Below the pieces are notes generated by a model that was not told where the DNA came from, did not search any database, and saw only the letters and a list, made by a program, of their open reading frames with translations. From assembly GCF_022346615.1 (NCBI RefSeq), contig NZ_JAKRNS010000006.1:141504-205503 (forward strand): a DNA stretch of 64,000 bases. The letters are read 5' to 3'. This DNA comes from Staphylococcus sp. ACRSN (GTDB lineage Bacteria > Bacillota > Bacilli > Staphylococcales > Staphylococcaceae). Positions 36,933 to 46,191 of this stretch are shown one piece after another (within the stretch, counting starts at the first letter, position 1; each line of letters starts with the position of its first letter). Made by a program: the position numbers and the translations under genes.

Positions 36933-37889
36933 TCATTCTTTTATGCTATCTATTATCTGTCTTTTCATAAATATTATATAATTTACTAATACAAAACAAA
37001 CGACTAAAATCGCTAATCCCGTTTCAATTATAAAAGCGACATCAAGGATAACTTTGATATAATTTCCATTTACATGTATAACTTCAATCACATTATACAA
37101 TGACAGCGCAGTTGTAACCCATGGAAAAGTTAACGCAGAAAATGTAGGAACAAATCCTAAATCATACAATTTAGGAATAAAGCATAACGTCACCAAAAAT
37201 AAAAATTGTGACAATATCATTCCGATAATCAAAATTAAAATATTTGGTTGATTTACGATTGTTAAGTATGCGTTAAAGCATAATGCACCCGGGGCTGCAA
37301 TAATCACAGATAACGGAAATTGTGATTGTTTATATCTTTGCCAAGTTTTTCTATATAATATATACGGTATAATTAGAATAAAGCATATTGTTGCAATATA
37401 TAGTAAGATTTCCCCAAATAATTGATTAAAGTCCATCGATGTTTCTGATATTACTCCAATACCCACAAATGTGACAAACCAACTTGTATTAGGTCTTACA
37501 ATATGATGACTGCTCTTTTTCCATATATGATAATAACCAAAACAACAAATAATCATACATTGAAGAACTACCGTCATCCACCAAATCATATTTAATATAA
37601 ACAACTGCAGCTGAAATTGATGATAAAGTATATACACTATTGTCAAAATAGCCATGGGTAAGGTTGGAAATGTTGCACAAACATTACGGTTTTTAAGCTC
37701 AGTTAGTATTACTTTAGGATATATACAACACTTACTACAAAAAAGCAGTATTAATATTATACTTATCCATAAAAAAACATGACCACCCAAATCGTAATGA
37801 AGTGTAAAAAATAAGTTACTTATAGTCGCACAACCTAATATTAAACCACATATTGCAACTGGTAACTGATATATGAAAGTGTTCAGCAT
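36933..37889 (-). CDS. TDT-family (TehA/SLAC1-like) membrane transporter
   Basis: The 318-residue protein has about ten hydrophobic segments. The pattern fits the tellurite-resistance/dicarboxylate transporter family: an N-terminal PVAICGLILGCATISNL helix, CATFPTLPMAIL after helix 2, and NTSWFVTFVGIGVISE near residue 140. The family exports or channels small anions such as malate, sulfite, nitrate or chloride. AAAGGA precedes the ATG. It is monocistronic. The substrate is unknown. Confidence 0.8.
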   Translation of the reverse strand: MLNTFIYQLPVAICGLILGCATISNLFFTLHYDLGGHVFLWISIILILLFCSKCCIYPKVILTELKNRNVCATFPTLPMAILTIVYILYHQFQLQLFILNMIWWMTVVLQCMIICCFGYYHIWKKSSHHIVRPNTSWFVTFVGIGVISETSMDFNQLFGEILLYIATICFILIIPYILYRKTWQRYKQSQFPLSVIIAAPGALCFNAYLTIVNQPNILILIIGMILSQFLFLVTLCFIPKLYDLGFVPTFSALTFPWVTTALSLYNVIEVIHVNGNYIKVILDVAFIIETGLAILVVCFVLVNYIIFMKRQIIDSIKE

Positions 37890-37970
37890 TTATTTTCTGT
37901 CCTTTATGTAATTAATTGTGGCATCTTTTACCCACATTCTATTGCCTTTTTTCAGTTATAAAATTATAAA

Positions 37971-38007
37971 AGAAGGTTATTCCCCAATCTAAAGGAAATA
38001 ACCTTCT
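37971..38007 (-). terminator. Terminator of the mechanosensitive-channel-like gene
   Basis: A perfect 11-bp stem AGAAGGTTATT/AATAACCTTCT lies ~50 bases after the gene; the T tract is weak. Confidence 0.6.
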
Positions 38008-38055
38008 CTATTAAATAAAGTTTAACACAAAATTAAGATAGTATTTTCATTTACT

Positions 38056-39000
38056 TTATTTATTATTTTTTTCTGAATCAATTTTATCAGAGAATTTATT
38101 TAATTGTTTTTCAGCAAACGATTTACCACCAATACCAAATGCGATAGCAAACGCAACTGCAACTGCACCTAAGATTAATAAGAATGCTACATTTACAATA
38201 CTTTGAGCAAAGTTTAATTGATCTAAAGTCATAAATACAGACACAATAATAACTAAATATTTAACAATTTCAGCTAGCATCGCATTACCTGTAGATTTAT
38301 TAATTAATTTAGATATTAAATTACCACCTATTAATCCTAGTGCTAAAATAATTACAGCAGAAATGACTAATGGTAAATATCCAATAATCGCTTCACCTAT
38401 TTTATTTAACACTGACAAATTCACTGTATTTAATGCTTGAACAGTAAAGAATAAACCAATTAGCGTTGTAATTACCCAACCTGTTGCGGTAGGAATATCA
38501 ATGCTATCTTTATTTTCACCAAAGTTAACATATTTATTAAAACGACTAACATTGAGACTTCCAAGAATATTTTTCACTAACGTACCTAATACTTTGGCAA
38601 TGAAAATACCTAATACCAATATAATGACAGCTACGATAATTTTAGGTGAAAAATTAAGTATACTACTCATCATACCTTTGATTGGTTTAGATACTGATTG
38701 CATATTTAATGAATCAAATACAGATGGTAGGAATAATAAAAATACTAAGAAATAAGCTAGTTTACCGAAAGTTTGAATAATTCCTTCCGATTCCGATTTA
38801 CCTTTCCCAGCATCCACTAATCCTTTCTTCTGTAACCAGGACTCAAATCCTAACGCACCTAATCCTTTCACTATAATTTTCTTAACAATTACTGCAATAA
38901 TCCAAGCAATAAGTAAGAATATTAATGCACCTATAATATTAGGTAGAAAACTAATGATACTATCTACAACACCCATTAAAGAGCTCAATACTTTATTCAT
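38056..39000 (-). CDS. Mechanosensitive ion channel family protein (TM-helix repeats)
   Basis: The 314-residue protein has repeated conserved TM-helix units: LPNIIGALIFLLIAWIIAVI at the start, SPKIIVAVIILVLGIFIAKV near residue 118, and LPLVISAVIILALGLIGGNL near residue 208. Between them are glycine-rich turns. This belongs to the YggB/CmpX-like group that lacks the full MscS C-terminal domain and is thought to act in osmotic or membrane-stress response. GGAGG precedes the ATG. It is monocistronic. Confidence 0.82.
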   Translation of the reverse strand: MNKVLSSLMGVVDSIISFLPNIIGALIFLLIAWIIAVIVKKIIVKGLGALGFESWLQKKGLVDAGKGKSESEGIIQTFGKLAYFLVFLLFLPSVFDSLNMQSVSKPIKGMMSSILNFSPKIIVAVIILVLGIFIAKVLGTLVKNILGSLNVSRFNKYVNFGENKDSIDIPTATGWVITTLIGLFFTVQALNTVNLSVLNKIGEAIIGYLPLVISAVIILALGLIGGNLISKLINKSTGNAMLAEIVKYLVIIVSVFMTLDQLNFAQSIVNVAFLLILGAVAVAFAIAFGIGGKSFAEKQLNKFSDKIDSEKNNK

Positions 39001-39165
39001 GATAATACGCCTCCTTTTTTGTCAATTTACCCTAGTAAATTACAAATAATCTTATTTTATATATTTTTCAAAGAAAATATTTTAATAAAACTTTAAATAA
39101 GTGTCGAATTTTATATAAAAGAGGCTTTACTAATAATCTATTTATCTTGTTTTAACTTTATCACT

Positions 39166-39606
39166 TTAATCTTCTATAATATCTTTTCCTTCAGCTCTTA
39201 ATTTTTGTAACCCATCTAGCATTTCCTCAATCGTTGCATCACTATGTCTTTCCCATGTCGCAAGTTCTCCTATAATTTTTAATGGTTCCTTTGAACGATA
39301 TGATCTTGTTGGATTACCTGGAAATTTTTTATCTGTTACATTCGGATCATTTTCAAATCCACCTAATGGCTCAACAAGATAGATGTGTTCATCTTGTACT
39401 TCTGCTGTATTAGAAAGGGCGACTGCTAATTCTGCACCCCACTTTGCTGCTTCTAAAGTAGCTGTGAAGTATATATGATTCATTATTCTATCTTGATAAT
39501 TTGATTGTCTATCTGGCACTAATAAGTCACCAACTTTTAACTGCGCCTTTGTTCCATGAAAAAACGGTCCCTCATCCAAAACTGTTGTTTTTACATAATT
39601 ATCCAT
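39166..39606 (-). CDS. arr: Rifampin ADP-ribosyltransferase Arr
   Basis: The 146-residue protein has the Arr hallmarks: GPFFHGTKAQLKVGDLL (catalytic-region His near residue 17), NHIYFTATLEAAKWGAELA (Tyr of the H-Y-D triad) and DPNVTDKKFPGNPTRSYRS. Arr inactivates rifamycins by NAD-dependent ADP-ribosylation. The sequence is intact and full length. It is a lone gene in ordinary chromosomal context with no integron, IS or plasmid marker close by. AAAAAGGAG precedes the ATG, and an inverted repeat lies upstream at 39680. Whether it confers resistance in this host cannot be read from sequence. Confidence 0.92.
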   Translation of the reverse strand: MDNYVKTTVLDEGPFFHGTKAQLKVGDLLVPDRQSNYQDRIMNHIYFTATLEAAKWGAELAVALSNTAEVQDEHIYLVEPLGGFENDPNVTDKKFPGNPTRSYRSKEPLKIIGELATWERHSDATIEEMLDGLQKLRAEGKDIIED

Positions 39607-39679
39607 TTACAAGCACTCCTTTTTAAGCATGATAATGAGTATAAAACGATTACGCAATAACAAATAGTCTTTTTCTTTG

Positions 39680-39701
39680 TTAATTTATACCGTATAATTA
39701 A
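39680..39701. promoter_or_regulatory. Inverted repeat before arr
   Basis: TTAATTTATAC and GTATAATTAA form a near-perfect dyad ~75-95 bases upstream of arr; it may be an operator or promoter element. Confidence 0.35.
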
Positions 39702-39774
39702 AGCAAAGGTAATCATAAATATTCAATGGTTTTAAATTAAAATAGAACACTATCATACATTAATCTATAAAAAT

Positions 39775-39810
39775 AACCCTTAAATGAATTCGCTCATTCA
39801 TTTAAGGGTT
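39775..39810 (-). terminator. Terminator of the GDPD gene
   Basis: A perfect 14-bp stem AACCCTTAAATGAA and complement with an 8-base loop lies ~90 bases after the gene. Confidence 0.65.
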
Positions 39811-39901
39811 AATATTAACTTTATTTATATAAATAAATTGATTTGATTTAACTAAGCGATTGCTATTTCTGTTAATTATATTCAATCTTACAATCTTTCC
39901 A

Positions 39902-40648
39902 TTAACCTCTTTCCAAATGTACCATCGCATCTGCTTTATCTGTAAAAATACCTGTCACGCCCCAATTGGCAAGTTGGTTCGCACGTTCTTTTTTATTTAC
40001 TGTCCAAACATTCAAATCAAATCCTGCATTGCGAACTGCCTCAACTCTACTTTGCGTCAATTTAGCATCTTCAATATTTACAATCTTTGCGTCACAAAAA
40101 TCCAATATTGTTCTCCAATCTTCTTTAAACGCAACTGCCTTAAATATAACTGCTCGTTTATACTGAGGCATATAAGTCTGAGCTAGCTTTAATAAAGGAA
40201 TGTTAAAACTAGATATCATTACTTCTATACCTTCTCGTAACTCAGTCAATTTCTCTGAAACTTGTTTTACCATACACTCTGACAAACGTGTACCTTCTGG
40301 ACCTGTTACACCTTTTAATTCAACATTAATATTGATATGTGCTTCATTAGCGATAGTAATAATATCATCGAATGTTGGAATTTTTTCATTCTTATAATCA
40401 TCACTATACCAACTTCCAGCAGATACATTTTGTATTTGTTTATATTCCAATTGTGTAATTTCACCACAATAATCCGTAGTTCTTTCTAAATAGTCATCAT
40501 GAATAATGATTAATTGTTCATCTTTGGTAATCGCCACATCTAATTCAATCCATTTCAGACCTGGCGTAGAAGCAGCTTCCTTAAATGAAGCAAGTGTATT
40601 TTCAGGCGCCTTACTCGGTAACCCTCTATGACCATATATTGTAAACAT
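39902..40648 (-). CDS. Glycerophosphodiester phosphodiesterase
   Basis: The 248-residue TIM-barrel enzyme has the GDPD signature: FTIYGHRGLPSKAPENTLAS at the start (HR and EN catalytic), WIELDVAITKDEQLIIIHDD (metal Glu and Asp, acid-base His). It hydrolyses glycerophosphodiesters from phospholipids, or possibly teichoic acid, to glycerol 3-phosphate. There is no signal peptide, so it is cytosolic. GAAGGAG precedes the ATG. It is monocistronic. Confidence 0.93.
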   Translation of the reverse strand: MFTIYGHRGLPSKAPENTLASFKEAASTPGLKWIELDVAITKDEQLIIIHDDYLERTTDYCGEITQLEYKQIQNVSAGSWYSDDYKNEKIPTFDDIITIANEAHININVELKGVTGPEGTRLSECMVKQVSEKLTELREGIEVMISSFNIPLLKLAQTYMPQYKRAVIFKAVAFKEDWRTILDFCDAKIVNIEDAKLTQSRVEAVRNAGFDLNVWTVNKKERANQLANWGVTGIFTDKADAMVHLERG

Positions 40649-40744
40649 CTATTCTACTCCTTCAACGTAGTATTTGCTTATATGATAAACATGATTAAAC
40701 AAATAATCAAAATATAGGTCATTTGTTTGCTTAACTGTATAAAA

Positions 40745-40785
40745 AATAAGTGTTAGACACCATATAAAATAGCCTAACACTTATT
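40745..40785 (-). terminator. Terminator of the lipoprotein-membrane protein pair
   Basis: A perfect 12-bp stem AATAAGTGTTAG/CTAACACTTATT; an A run on the left gives the - strand T tail. Confidence 0.8.
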
Positions 40786-40794
40786 ACCTGATTT

Positions 40795-41145
40795 TTATTT
40801 TCTTACTAGTGCTAAAATACCAGCTACCAAGATTAAAATCCCAGATAATATTCCAAAGAAGCCGATAAATATCATATTTAATATTCCACCAATTATTAAC
40901 AAAATCCCCATAACAATTCGTTGTTTATTAATAATACAACTTAATATCAACGTAATGATACAAGTTATAATTACAGCAGCACCTAAGCCACCTATATTAG
41001 TACTATCTGCATCCCCAAATTCTGAACCTATGCCCCCAAGCATTACGGCAAATAAACCACCCAATATTCCAAATACACTTCCTAAAATCCCTAATATCAT
41101 TTCAGCTACACGATTCGTTGGTTTTACATAATGATTATTATTCAC
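40795..41145 (-). CDS. Small four-helix membrane protein, DUF4064-like
   Basis: The 116-residue protein has an N-terminal polar stretch and about three or four glycine-rich hydrophobic helices (MILGILGSVFGILGGLFAVM, then IITCIITLILSCII and others). The profile matches DUF4064 proteins common in staphylococci, whose function is unknown. The start is GTG at 41145 with GGAGGG 6 bases before. It lies 27 bases after the lipoprotein gene, so the two form an operon and may work at the membrane together. Confidence 0.7.
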   Translation of the reverse strand: MNNNHYVKPTNRVAEMILGILGSVFGILGGLFAVMLGGIGSEFGDADSTNIGGLGAAVIITCIITLILSCIINKQRIVMGILLIIGGILNMIFIGFFGILSGILILVAGILALVRK

Positions 41146-41172
41146 AGATTTCCCTCCATTTTATAAATTACT

Positions 41173-42168
41173 TTACTCTGCTTTTTCTTCAGTAGTTTCA
41201 CTGTCATCTGCTGTACTATCGTCAGTCTCCGTATCGTCTTCATCTTCTAAATCTTTCATATCTTCTTCATACTGCTTATCTATTTCTTCCATTTCTTTAT
41301 CATACGCTTCATCTTGCTCTTTTAATTCTTCTTCTAAAGCTTTATCTTCTTCTTCAATTTGTTTTTCATATAGTGCTTCAATACGTTCTTCTAACTGTGT
41401 ATATTCAATTTCTAATACATCATGATCAACGTGATCCATTTTTTCACCATCAGTTAGACCATTATATTCATCAACCAAATCATTATACATATCTGCTGTA
41501 TATGGCGTATCTTCACTTTCTGTGTCTTCACTTTCTGTGTCTTCACTGTCGTCTGAATCATCTGTACTTTCGTCCGGTTCTTTCTCAGTTTCAACAGGTG
41601 CTGTTGTTTGACTTCCACTACCTGTAGCGCCATCTTTTATATCTTGCTTTTTAATTTTCCAGCGTGCTTTCACACTTTCAAAATTAGGTGAAGCGTCCAT
41701 TTCTAATGCATATTCATCACTATCTGGTACATCATATGTAATATAACCTGAAGCAGTATTCCCTTTATTTAATTGATGACTAAATCCATCATTCATATCA
41801 TCACTGCCAAACCATTCTTGATAATTTTCATTATCAACTTTCATACTAAAATCAGTAGAATCTATTAATACTTGGTCATCATTATTATTTTTAAATTTCA
41901 TATATACTCTAATCGCTTTTCCATTTTCAGGTGCACTATACTCATCATAATTATTAATAAATTCAACTTTTGTGACTCTAACATCTACCCCATCAGCATT
42001 TACAACCTGCCCAATTTTAAAATCTTTCATCTTGCTAGTCGCTTTTGCCTTGTTAGATTTCTTTGAATTTTCATCATTCTCACTATTATTGCCACCAGTA
42101 TTTAAATTAATATCACAACCTGCCAAAATAAAAATACCTATAACCATCATTACTAAAAACTTTTTCAT
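41173..42168 (-). CDS. Lipoprotein with DUF4352-like domain and acidic coiled-coil tail
   Basis: The 331-residue protein has a lipobox (IFILAGC, Cys18) after a short basic signal, a Ser/Asn/Lys linker, then an immunoglobulin-like domain (residues ~50-170: KIGQVVNADGVDVRVTKVEF and the KIKKQDI end) like the DUF4352 family. The second half is highly acidic with a short SEDTESEDTE repeat, then a charged helical segment (EALYEKQIEEEDKALEEELK) predicted as coiled coil. It is anchored to the outer face of the membrane. Function is unknown. Confidence 0.8.
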   Translation of the reverse strand: MKKFLVMMVIGIFILAGCDINLNTGGNNSENDENSKKSNKAKATSKMKDFKIGQVVNADGVDVRVTKVEFINNYDEYSAPENGKAIRVYMKFKNNNDDQVLIDSTDFSMKVDNENYQEWFGSDDMNDGFSHQLNKGNTASGYITYDVPDSDEYALEMDASPNFESVKARWKIKKQDIKDGATGSGSQTTAPVETEKEPDESTDDSDDSEDTESEDTESEDTPYTADMYNDLVDEYNGLTDGEKMDHVDHDVLEIEYTQLEERIEALYEKQIEEEDKALEEELKEQDEAYDKEMEEIDKQYEEDMKDLEDEDDTETDDSTADDSETTEEKAE

Positions 42169-42322
42169 TTAATTATCACCCCACACATCGAAATAAGTAT
42201 TACCCTATCGAATTATTTTTTTAAACAGCCTCTTATCATTTTATAATATTTTTAATTTAAATCAATATGTTTCTTTAAACTTTTTAAACTTAAAAATACT
42301 TTTTTTGGGAGTAAAACGAAAA

Positions 42323-42351
42323 AATAACCGAAAATTTTATTCTCGGCTATT
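42323..42351 (-). terminator. Terminator of the LysR gene
   Basis: AATAGCCGA/TCGGTTATT on the - strand (one mismatch) followed by TTTTTCG. Confidence 0.75.
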
Positions 42352-42390
42352 GCTCAGTATATTTTATTGTATTAATTAAACCATATCGGC

Positions 42391-43275
42391 TTATTTCATA
42401 TTTTGAAAATAAGTAACAAGACTGTCTCTGGCCTGATTAATAATTGGTACAGTTTGATTTTTAGTTTTATAACAAAGTCCAATTTTACGCTTTGCAGTAT
42501 AATTCCGAATAGGTATTTGTTTCAAATTTGCAATTTGAATATTACGTAAATGCGGTAAGATTGAAATTCCTAAACCAGAACTTATAAATGCTGCTATCGT
42601 AATTGTTTCATCACCTTCAAAATTTATTTCTGGAATAATTTCAAAATGATGAAAAATTTCATCAATTTGTTCTCTCAATACATAATTTTGCTTTAACAAA
42701 ATAAATTTTTCGTCTAGTAATTGTTCAATAGAAATCGAATGTTGATTCGATAATGGATGCGTATCATTTAAAGTGATATATAATTCTTCTTCTAATAATG
42801 GTTCAAATTGTGTGTTTGGTGTAATTTCAGAAACCGTCGTTATTATAATATCAACATCACCATCATCCAACATAGACAATAAATTCTTCGCATGGTTTTG
42901 TATTAATTTAAGTCGAATATTAGGAAATAAACTCTTAAATTCTTTTAAAAAATCAGAAATATAAGTTACTCCAACAGAATGTAAAAATCCAATAGTTAAT
43001 TTACCATTTTCTATATTTGTGTCAGCATCAACGTTTTGCTTATATATTTCCATTTCACTGACAATATTATTTGCTGTTTGTAAAAATGAAACACCATTCT
43101 TGTTCAACTTTATTTTCCTACCAATTCTATTAAATAATGGAACTCCTAACTCTTTTTCTAAATTTTTAATCGCTCTACTTAATGCTGATTGACTCACATT
43201 TAGAACTTTTGCTGTTTCAGACATATTTTCTAATTTCGCCAACTGTTTGAAGTATTCAAAATGGTGCCATTCCAA
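42391..43275 (-). CDS. LysR-family regulator
   Basis: The 294-residue protein has an N-terminal HTH (FEYFKQLAKLENMSETAKVL, NVSQSALSRAIKNLEKELGV) and a substrate-binding domain from ~residue 90 (KLTIGFLHSVGVTYISDFLK, then GLGISILPHLRNIQI). The start is a TTG with AAGGAG about 10 bases before. It is divergent from the MFS exporter gene, and a dyad lies between, so it probably controls that transporter. The ligand is unknown. Confidence 0.87.
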   Translation of the reverse strand: MEWHHFEYFKQLAKLENMSETAKVLNVSQSALSRAIKNLEKELGVPLFNRIGRKIKLNKNGVSFLQTANNIVSEMEIYKQNVDADTNIENGKLTIGFLHSVGVTYISDFLKEFKSLFPNIRLKLIQNHAKNLLSMLDDGDVDIIITTVSEITPNTQFEPLLEEELYITLNDTHPLSNQHSISIEQLLDEKFILLKQNYVLREQIDEIFHHFEIIPEINFEGDETITIAAFISSGLGISILPHLRNIQIANLKQIPIRNYTAKRKIGLCYKTKNQTVPIINQARDSLVTYFQNMK

Positions 43276-43305
43276 GGTTTATCCACTCCTTTATGCGTCA
43301 AACGC

Positions 43306-43322
43306 ATTATTCATATGATAAT
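43306..43322. promoter_or_regulatory. LysR-type dyad between LysR and MFS genes
   Basis: ATTAT-N7-ATAAT has the length of a LysR T-N11-A box and lies between the divergent starts. Confidence 0.4.
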
Positions 43323-43390
43323 TATGCATTTTTTAAATCGGTATTTACATGCTACCATAAAATTATCAATTAAAAGTGAGGTAAGATTCA

Positions 43391-44581
43391 TTGAATGTTC
43401 AAACAGACAAGTACGTAGAAAAAGGGACAAAGGCTTATGCAAAAATTATTATTGCACTCTTTATCTCGGGTTTCACTATATTTTCAATTTTGTATAGTGT
43501 GCAACCTCTTATACCTCATTTTACTAAGTCATTTAACGTAAGTGAGACTGTAGCAAGTTTAGCTTTATCAGTTACTACGCTAACACTAGCTTTGGCTATG
43601 CTATTTTTTGGTGCAATTTCTGAAGTAATTGGTCGAAAACCCATTATGATTTTCTCTGTTATTTCCGTATCATTATTAGCATTAGTACAAGCTTTTATTA
43701 CAGACTTTAATTTATTTTTACTTATTCGATTTATCCAAGGTATTTGCTTAGCTGGATTACCTTCTATAGCGATGGCATACATAGGTGAAGAGATTTCAGC
43801 AGGAAGTCTTCCCGCAGCTATGGGCATATACATTAGTGGTAATGCATTTGGAGGTGCGTTCGGAAGAATTTTTACCGGCGTTATTTCTAGTATTTATGGT
43901 TATCAAGCAGGATTACTATCTATTGGTATTATAAGTGTTATTGCAGCTATTTTATTTTCTATATTACTACCAACTTCACAACACTTTGAAAAACAACGCT
44001 TTTCAATTAAAGATTTGCTTTCAAGTTATGGTCACCATCTTAAAAATGTAAGATTATTAAAACCCTTTATGGTAGGATTTTTATTACTAGGTTGTAATAT
44101 TGCTGCGTTCAATTATATTAGCTTTGTATTAGCTTCAAAGCCTTATCATTTACATGATACTATCATAAGTTTCATCTATTTATTGTTCCTTATCGGCATG
44201 TTGTCTTCTATATTAAACGCCAAATTACGCCGATCACTTGGTACCTTAAACGCTTTAAAGTTTAGTATATTACTTTTAATCACAGGTATATGGATTACAT
44301 TATTGCCTCCGCTTCCTTTTAAAATACTTGGACTTGCATTTAGCGTTTACGCATTCTTTAGTGGTCATGCAATTGCCAGTGCTGTAGTTGCAGGACGAGC
44401 AGAACATCATAAGGCACAAGCCTCTAGTTTATACCTACTATTTTATTATATAGGTTCTTCATTTGGTGGTACTTTAGCCGGTTATTTTTATGGTGTATTT
44501 CAATGGTCAGGTGTCGTCGCAATGATCACTATATTTATGGCTATTGCATTTATCATTTCAATGACTATTAAACAACGATAA
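43391..44581 (+). CDS. MFS transporter (AraJ/YnfM-like exporter)
   Basis: The 396-residue, 12-helix major facilitator has GAISEVIGRKPIMIFS (motif A, loop 2-3) and FIQGICLAGLPSIAMAYIGE (helix 4), typical of DHA-type drug or metabolite exporters. The start is a TTG with GTGAGGTAAG 5-6 bases before it; no in-frame ATG is better placed. It is divergent from the LysR gene at 43275. The substrate is unknown. Confidence 0.85.
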   Translation: MNVQTDKYVEKGTKAYAKIIIALFISGFTIFSILYSVQPLIPHFTKSFNVSETVASLALSVTTLTLALAMLFFGAISEVIGRKPIMIFSVISVSLLALVQAFITDFNLFLLIRFIQGICLAGLPSIAMAYIGEEISAGSLPAAMGIYISGNAFGGAFGRIFTGVISSIYGYQAGLLSIGIISVIAAILFSILLPTSQHFEKQRFSIKDLLSSYGHHLKNVRLLKPFMVGFLLLGCNIAAFNYISFVLASKPYHLHDTIISFIYLLFLIGMLSSILNAKLRRSLGTLNALKFSILLLITGIWITLLPPLPFKILGLAFSVYAFFSGHAIASAVVAGRAEHHKAQASSLYLLFYYIGSSFGGTLAGYFYGVFQWSGVVAMITIFMAIAFIISMTIKQR

Positions 44582-44702
44582 CTTCTGTAACATACACCAA
44601 AAAAATATGATGATAATATCTAAATCGTATTTTAAAAAGAAGAGCAAAAAATTGATTTACAGATTTTTCATTCAATCAAATACTACGTAACTGATGAGAT
44701 AG

Positions 44703-44733
44703 GCTAAGACATTAATAATGTCTTAGCTTTTTT
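44703..44733 (+). terminator. Terminator of the MFS gene
   Basis: A perfect 10-bp stem GCTAAGACAT/ATGTCTTAGC with a 5-base loop and a run of seven T. It shares AGGCTAAGACATTAATA with the terminator at 36102. Confidence 0.9.
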
Positions 44734-44892
44734 ATATCGTTGATTCTAAAATCATTGCTTATCTTTCATGCTTTTAATATCATATATCTTTTCATAAAAA
44801 TTCTTTATACTCTTTAATTTTTTAAAAAATAAGTATAGAATAGACGCTATTAATGTCAGAAAATTCAATCTTATTTAAGGAGTGCAAATTAT

Positions 44893-45705
44893 ATGAAATC
44901 AAAACATAACATGTGGAAAGATTGGCGTTTACACGGAATCGTCTTCATCATAATGGTTATATCCGAATTCATCGGTACCCATAAAATCCCAATAGGACCA
45001 ACTTCACTATTGTTACTACCAGTTGTATATGCCGTATTACTTGGTTTAGCTGTTTACTTCACACCAATTATTAAAAAAACACAAGCTAAACATGCCGAAT
45101 CAATGGTTTTTATCTCTGTAGCATTACTTATTGCAAAATTTGGTGTAGAAGCTGGACCTGCTTTACCAAAGATAATTGCTGCAGGACCAGCATTAATACT
45201 ACAAGAAATTGGACACCTAGCTACCATCATTTTCGCTTTACCTTTAGCACTATTATTAGGTTTGAGAAAAGAAGCTATCGGTATGACACACTCAATTGGT
45301 CGAGAAGCAAATTTAGCTTTAATTACTGAAAAATTTGGCATAGCTTCACCGGAGTGGAGAGGCGTCATGTCTATTTACATATTCGGAACGATATTTGGAG
45401 CTATTTTCTTTAGTATCTTTGCTGGTTTAATCATATCCATTGTTCCTTTAAGCCCACTTGCTTATGCAATGGCATCTGGTGTTGGAAGTGGAGTCATGAC
45501 AGCAGCTGCCGTAGGTCCTTTAGTCTCAATGTATCCAGATCAAGCAAGTACAATCACTGCTTTTTCAGGTGTAAGTAATTTACTCACATCAGTCACAGGA
45601 TTATACATTGGTATTCTTATAGCACTTCCTTTAACTCAAAAATATTATCAACTGATGATGTCCATAAAAGGGAAATTCAGTAGCAAAGGAGAAGAAATAG
45701 AATGA
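44893..45705 (+). CDS. DUF3100-type integral membrane protein
   Basis: The 270-residue protein has about eight hydrophobic segments. Conserved-looking features are the glycine/proline-rich IAAGPALILQEIGHLATII near residue 97, a SIGREANLALITEKFGI segment near residue 135 and GSGVMTAAAVGPLVSMYP near residue 195. I recognise the DUF3100 pattern, probably a transporter, but no substrate is known. AAGGAG precedes the ATG. It overlaps the next gene by ATGA, so the two are made together and probably form one complex. Confidence 0.75.
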   Translation: MKSKHNMWKDWRLHGIVFIIMVISEFIGTHKIPIGPTSLLLLPVVYAVLLGLAVYFTPIIKKTQAKHAESMVFISVALLIAKFGVEAGPALPKIIAAGPALILQEIGHLATIIFALPLALLLGLRKEAIGMTHSIGREANLALITEKFGIASPEWRGVMSIYIFGTIFGAIFFSIFAGLIISIVPLSPLAYAMASGVGSGVMTAAAVGPLVSMYPDQASTITAFSGVSNLLTSVTGLYIGILIALPLTQKYYQLMMSIKGKFSSKGEEIE

Positions 45706-46154
45706 CATCTAAATATTTAGACTGGTTTCTTACACTTATTGTTGTTGGATTTATCTCACTTACCAGTAATTGGATTGGACAAGGTATTCTTCCTTTTAAG
45801 GCTTTGCCAGGTATTTTATCTTTAATGTTCATTGCATTTATCGGATTGATATTGCACAATATACTACCTTTCAACGTCCCTAGCATTGCTTATATTGGCA
45901 TTATAGGACTAATACTTACAATACCTGGCATGCCAGGGTCCACTTATATTGTAAAATGGACTGAACAAGTAGAGTTACTTTCTCTTGCAACACCTGTAGT
46001 CGCATATGCTGGTGTTTCTATAGGTAGTTCATGGGCAGACTTCGCAAAATTAGGTTGGAAAACAGTTATCATTGGTATTGTAATGTTAATAAGTACCTAT
46101 CTTGGTGCTGCATTAGTTGCTGAAATTATATTACGTATTCAAGGATTGGTATAA
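45702..46154 (+). CDS. Small membrane partner of the DUF3100 protein
   Basis: The 150-residue protein has about five hydrophobic segments and includes LSLATPVVAYAGVSIGSSWA near residue 95. It is coupled by an ATGA overlap to the DUF3100 gene, with GGAGAAG as ribosome site. The pair has the look of a two-component carrier, but I cannot name a family with certainty. A bidirectional terminator follows. Confidence 0.7.
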   Translation: MTSKYLDWFLTLIVVGFISLTSNWIGQGILPFKALPGILSLMFIAFIGLILHNILPFNVPSIAYIGIIGLILTIPGMPGSTYIVKWTEQVELLSLATPVVAYAGVSIGSSWADFAKLGWKTVIIGIVMLISTYLGAALVAEIILRIQGLV

Positions 46155-46191
46155 TATAAAAATAAAACTCATACATTTTCAATTATTAAAA

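Noticed and set aside
39860..40186. 108-codon + strand frame over the GDPD gene
   Set aside because: It is the shadow of a clear GDPD coding sequence with catalytic motifs on the other strand.
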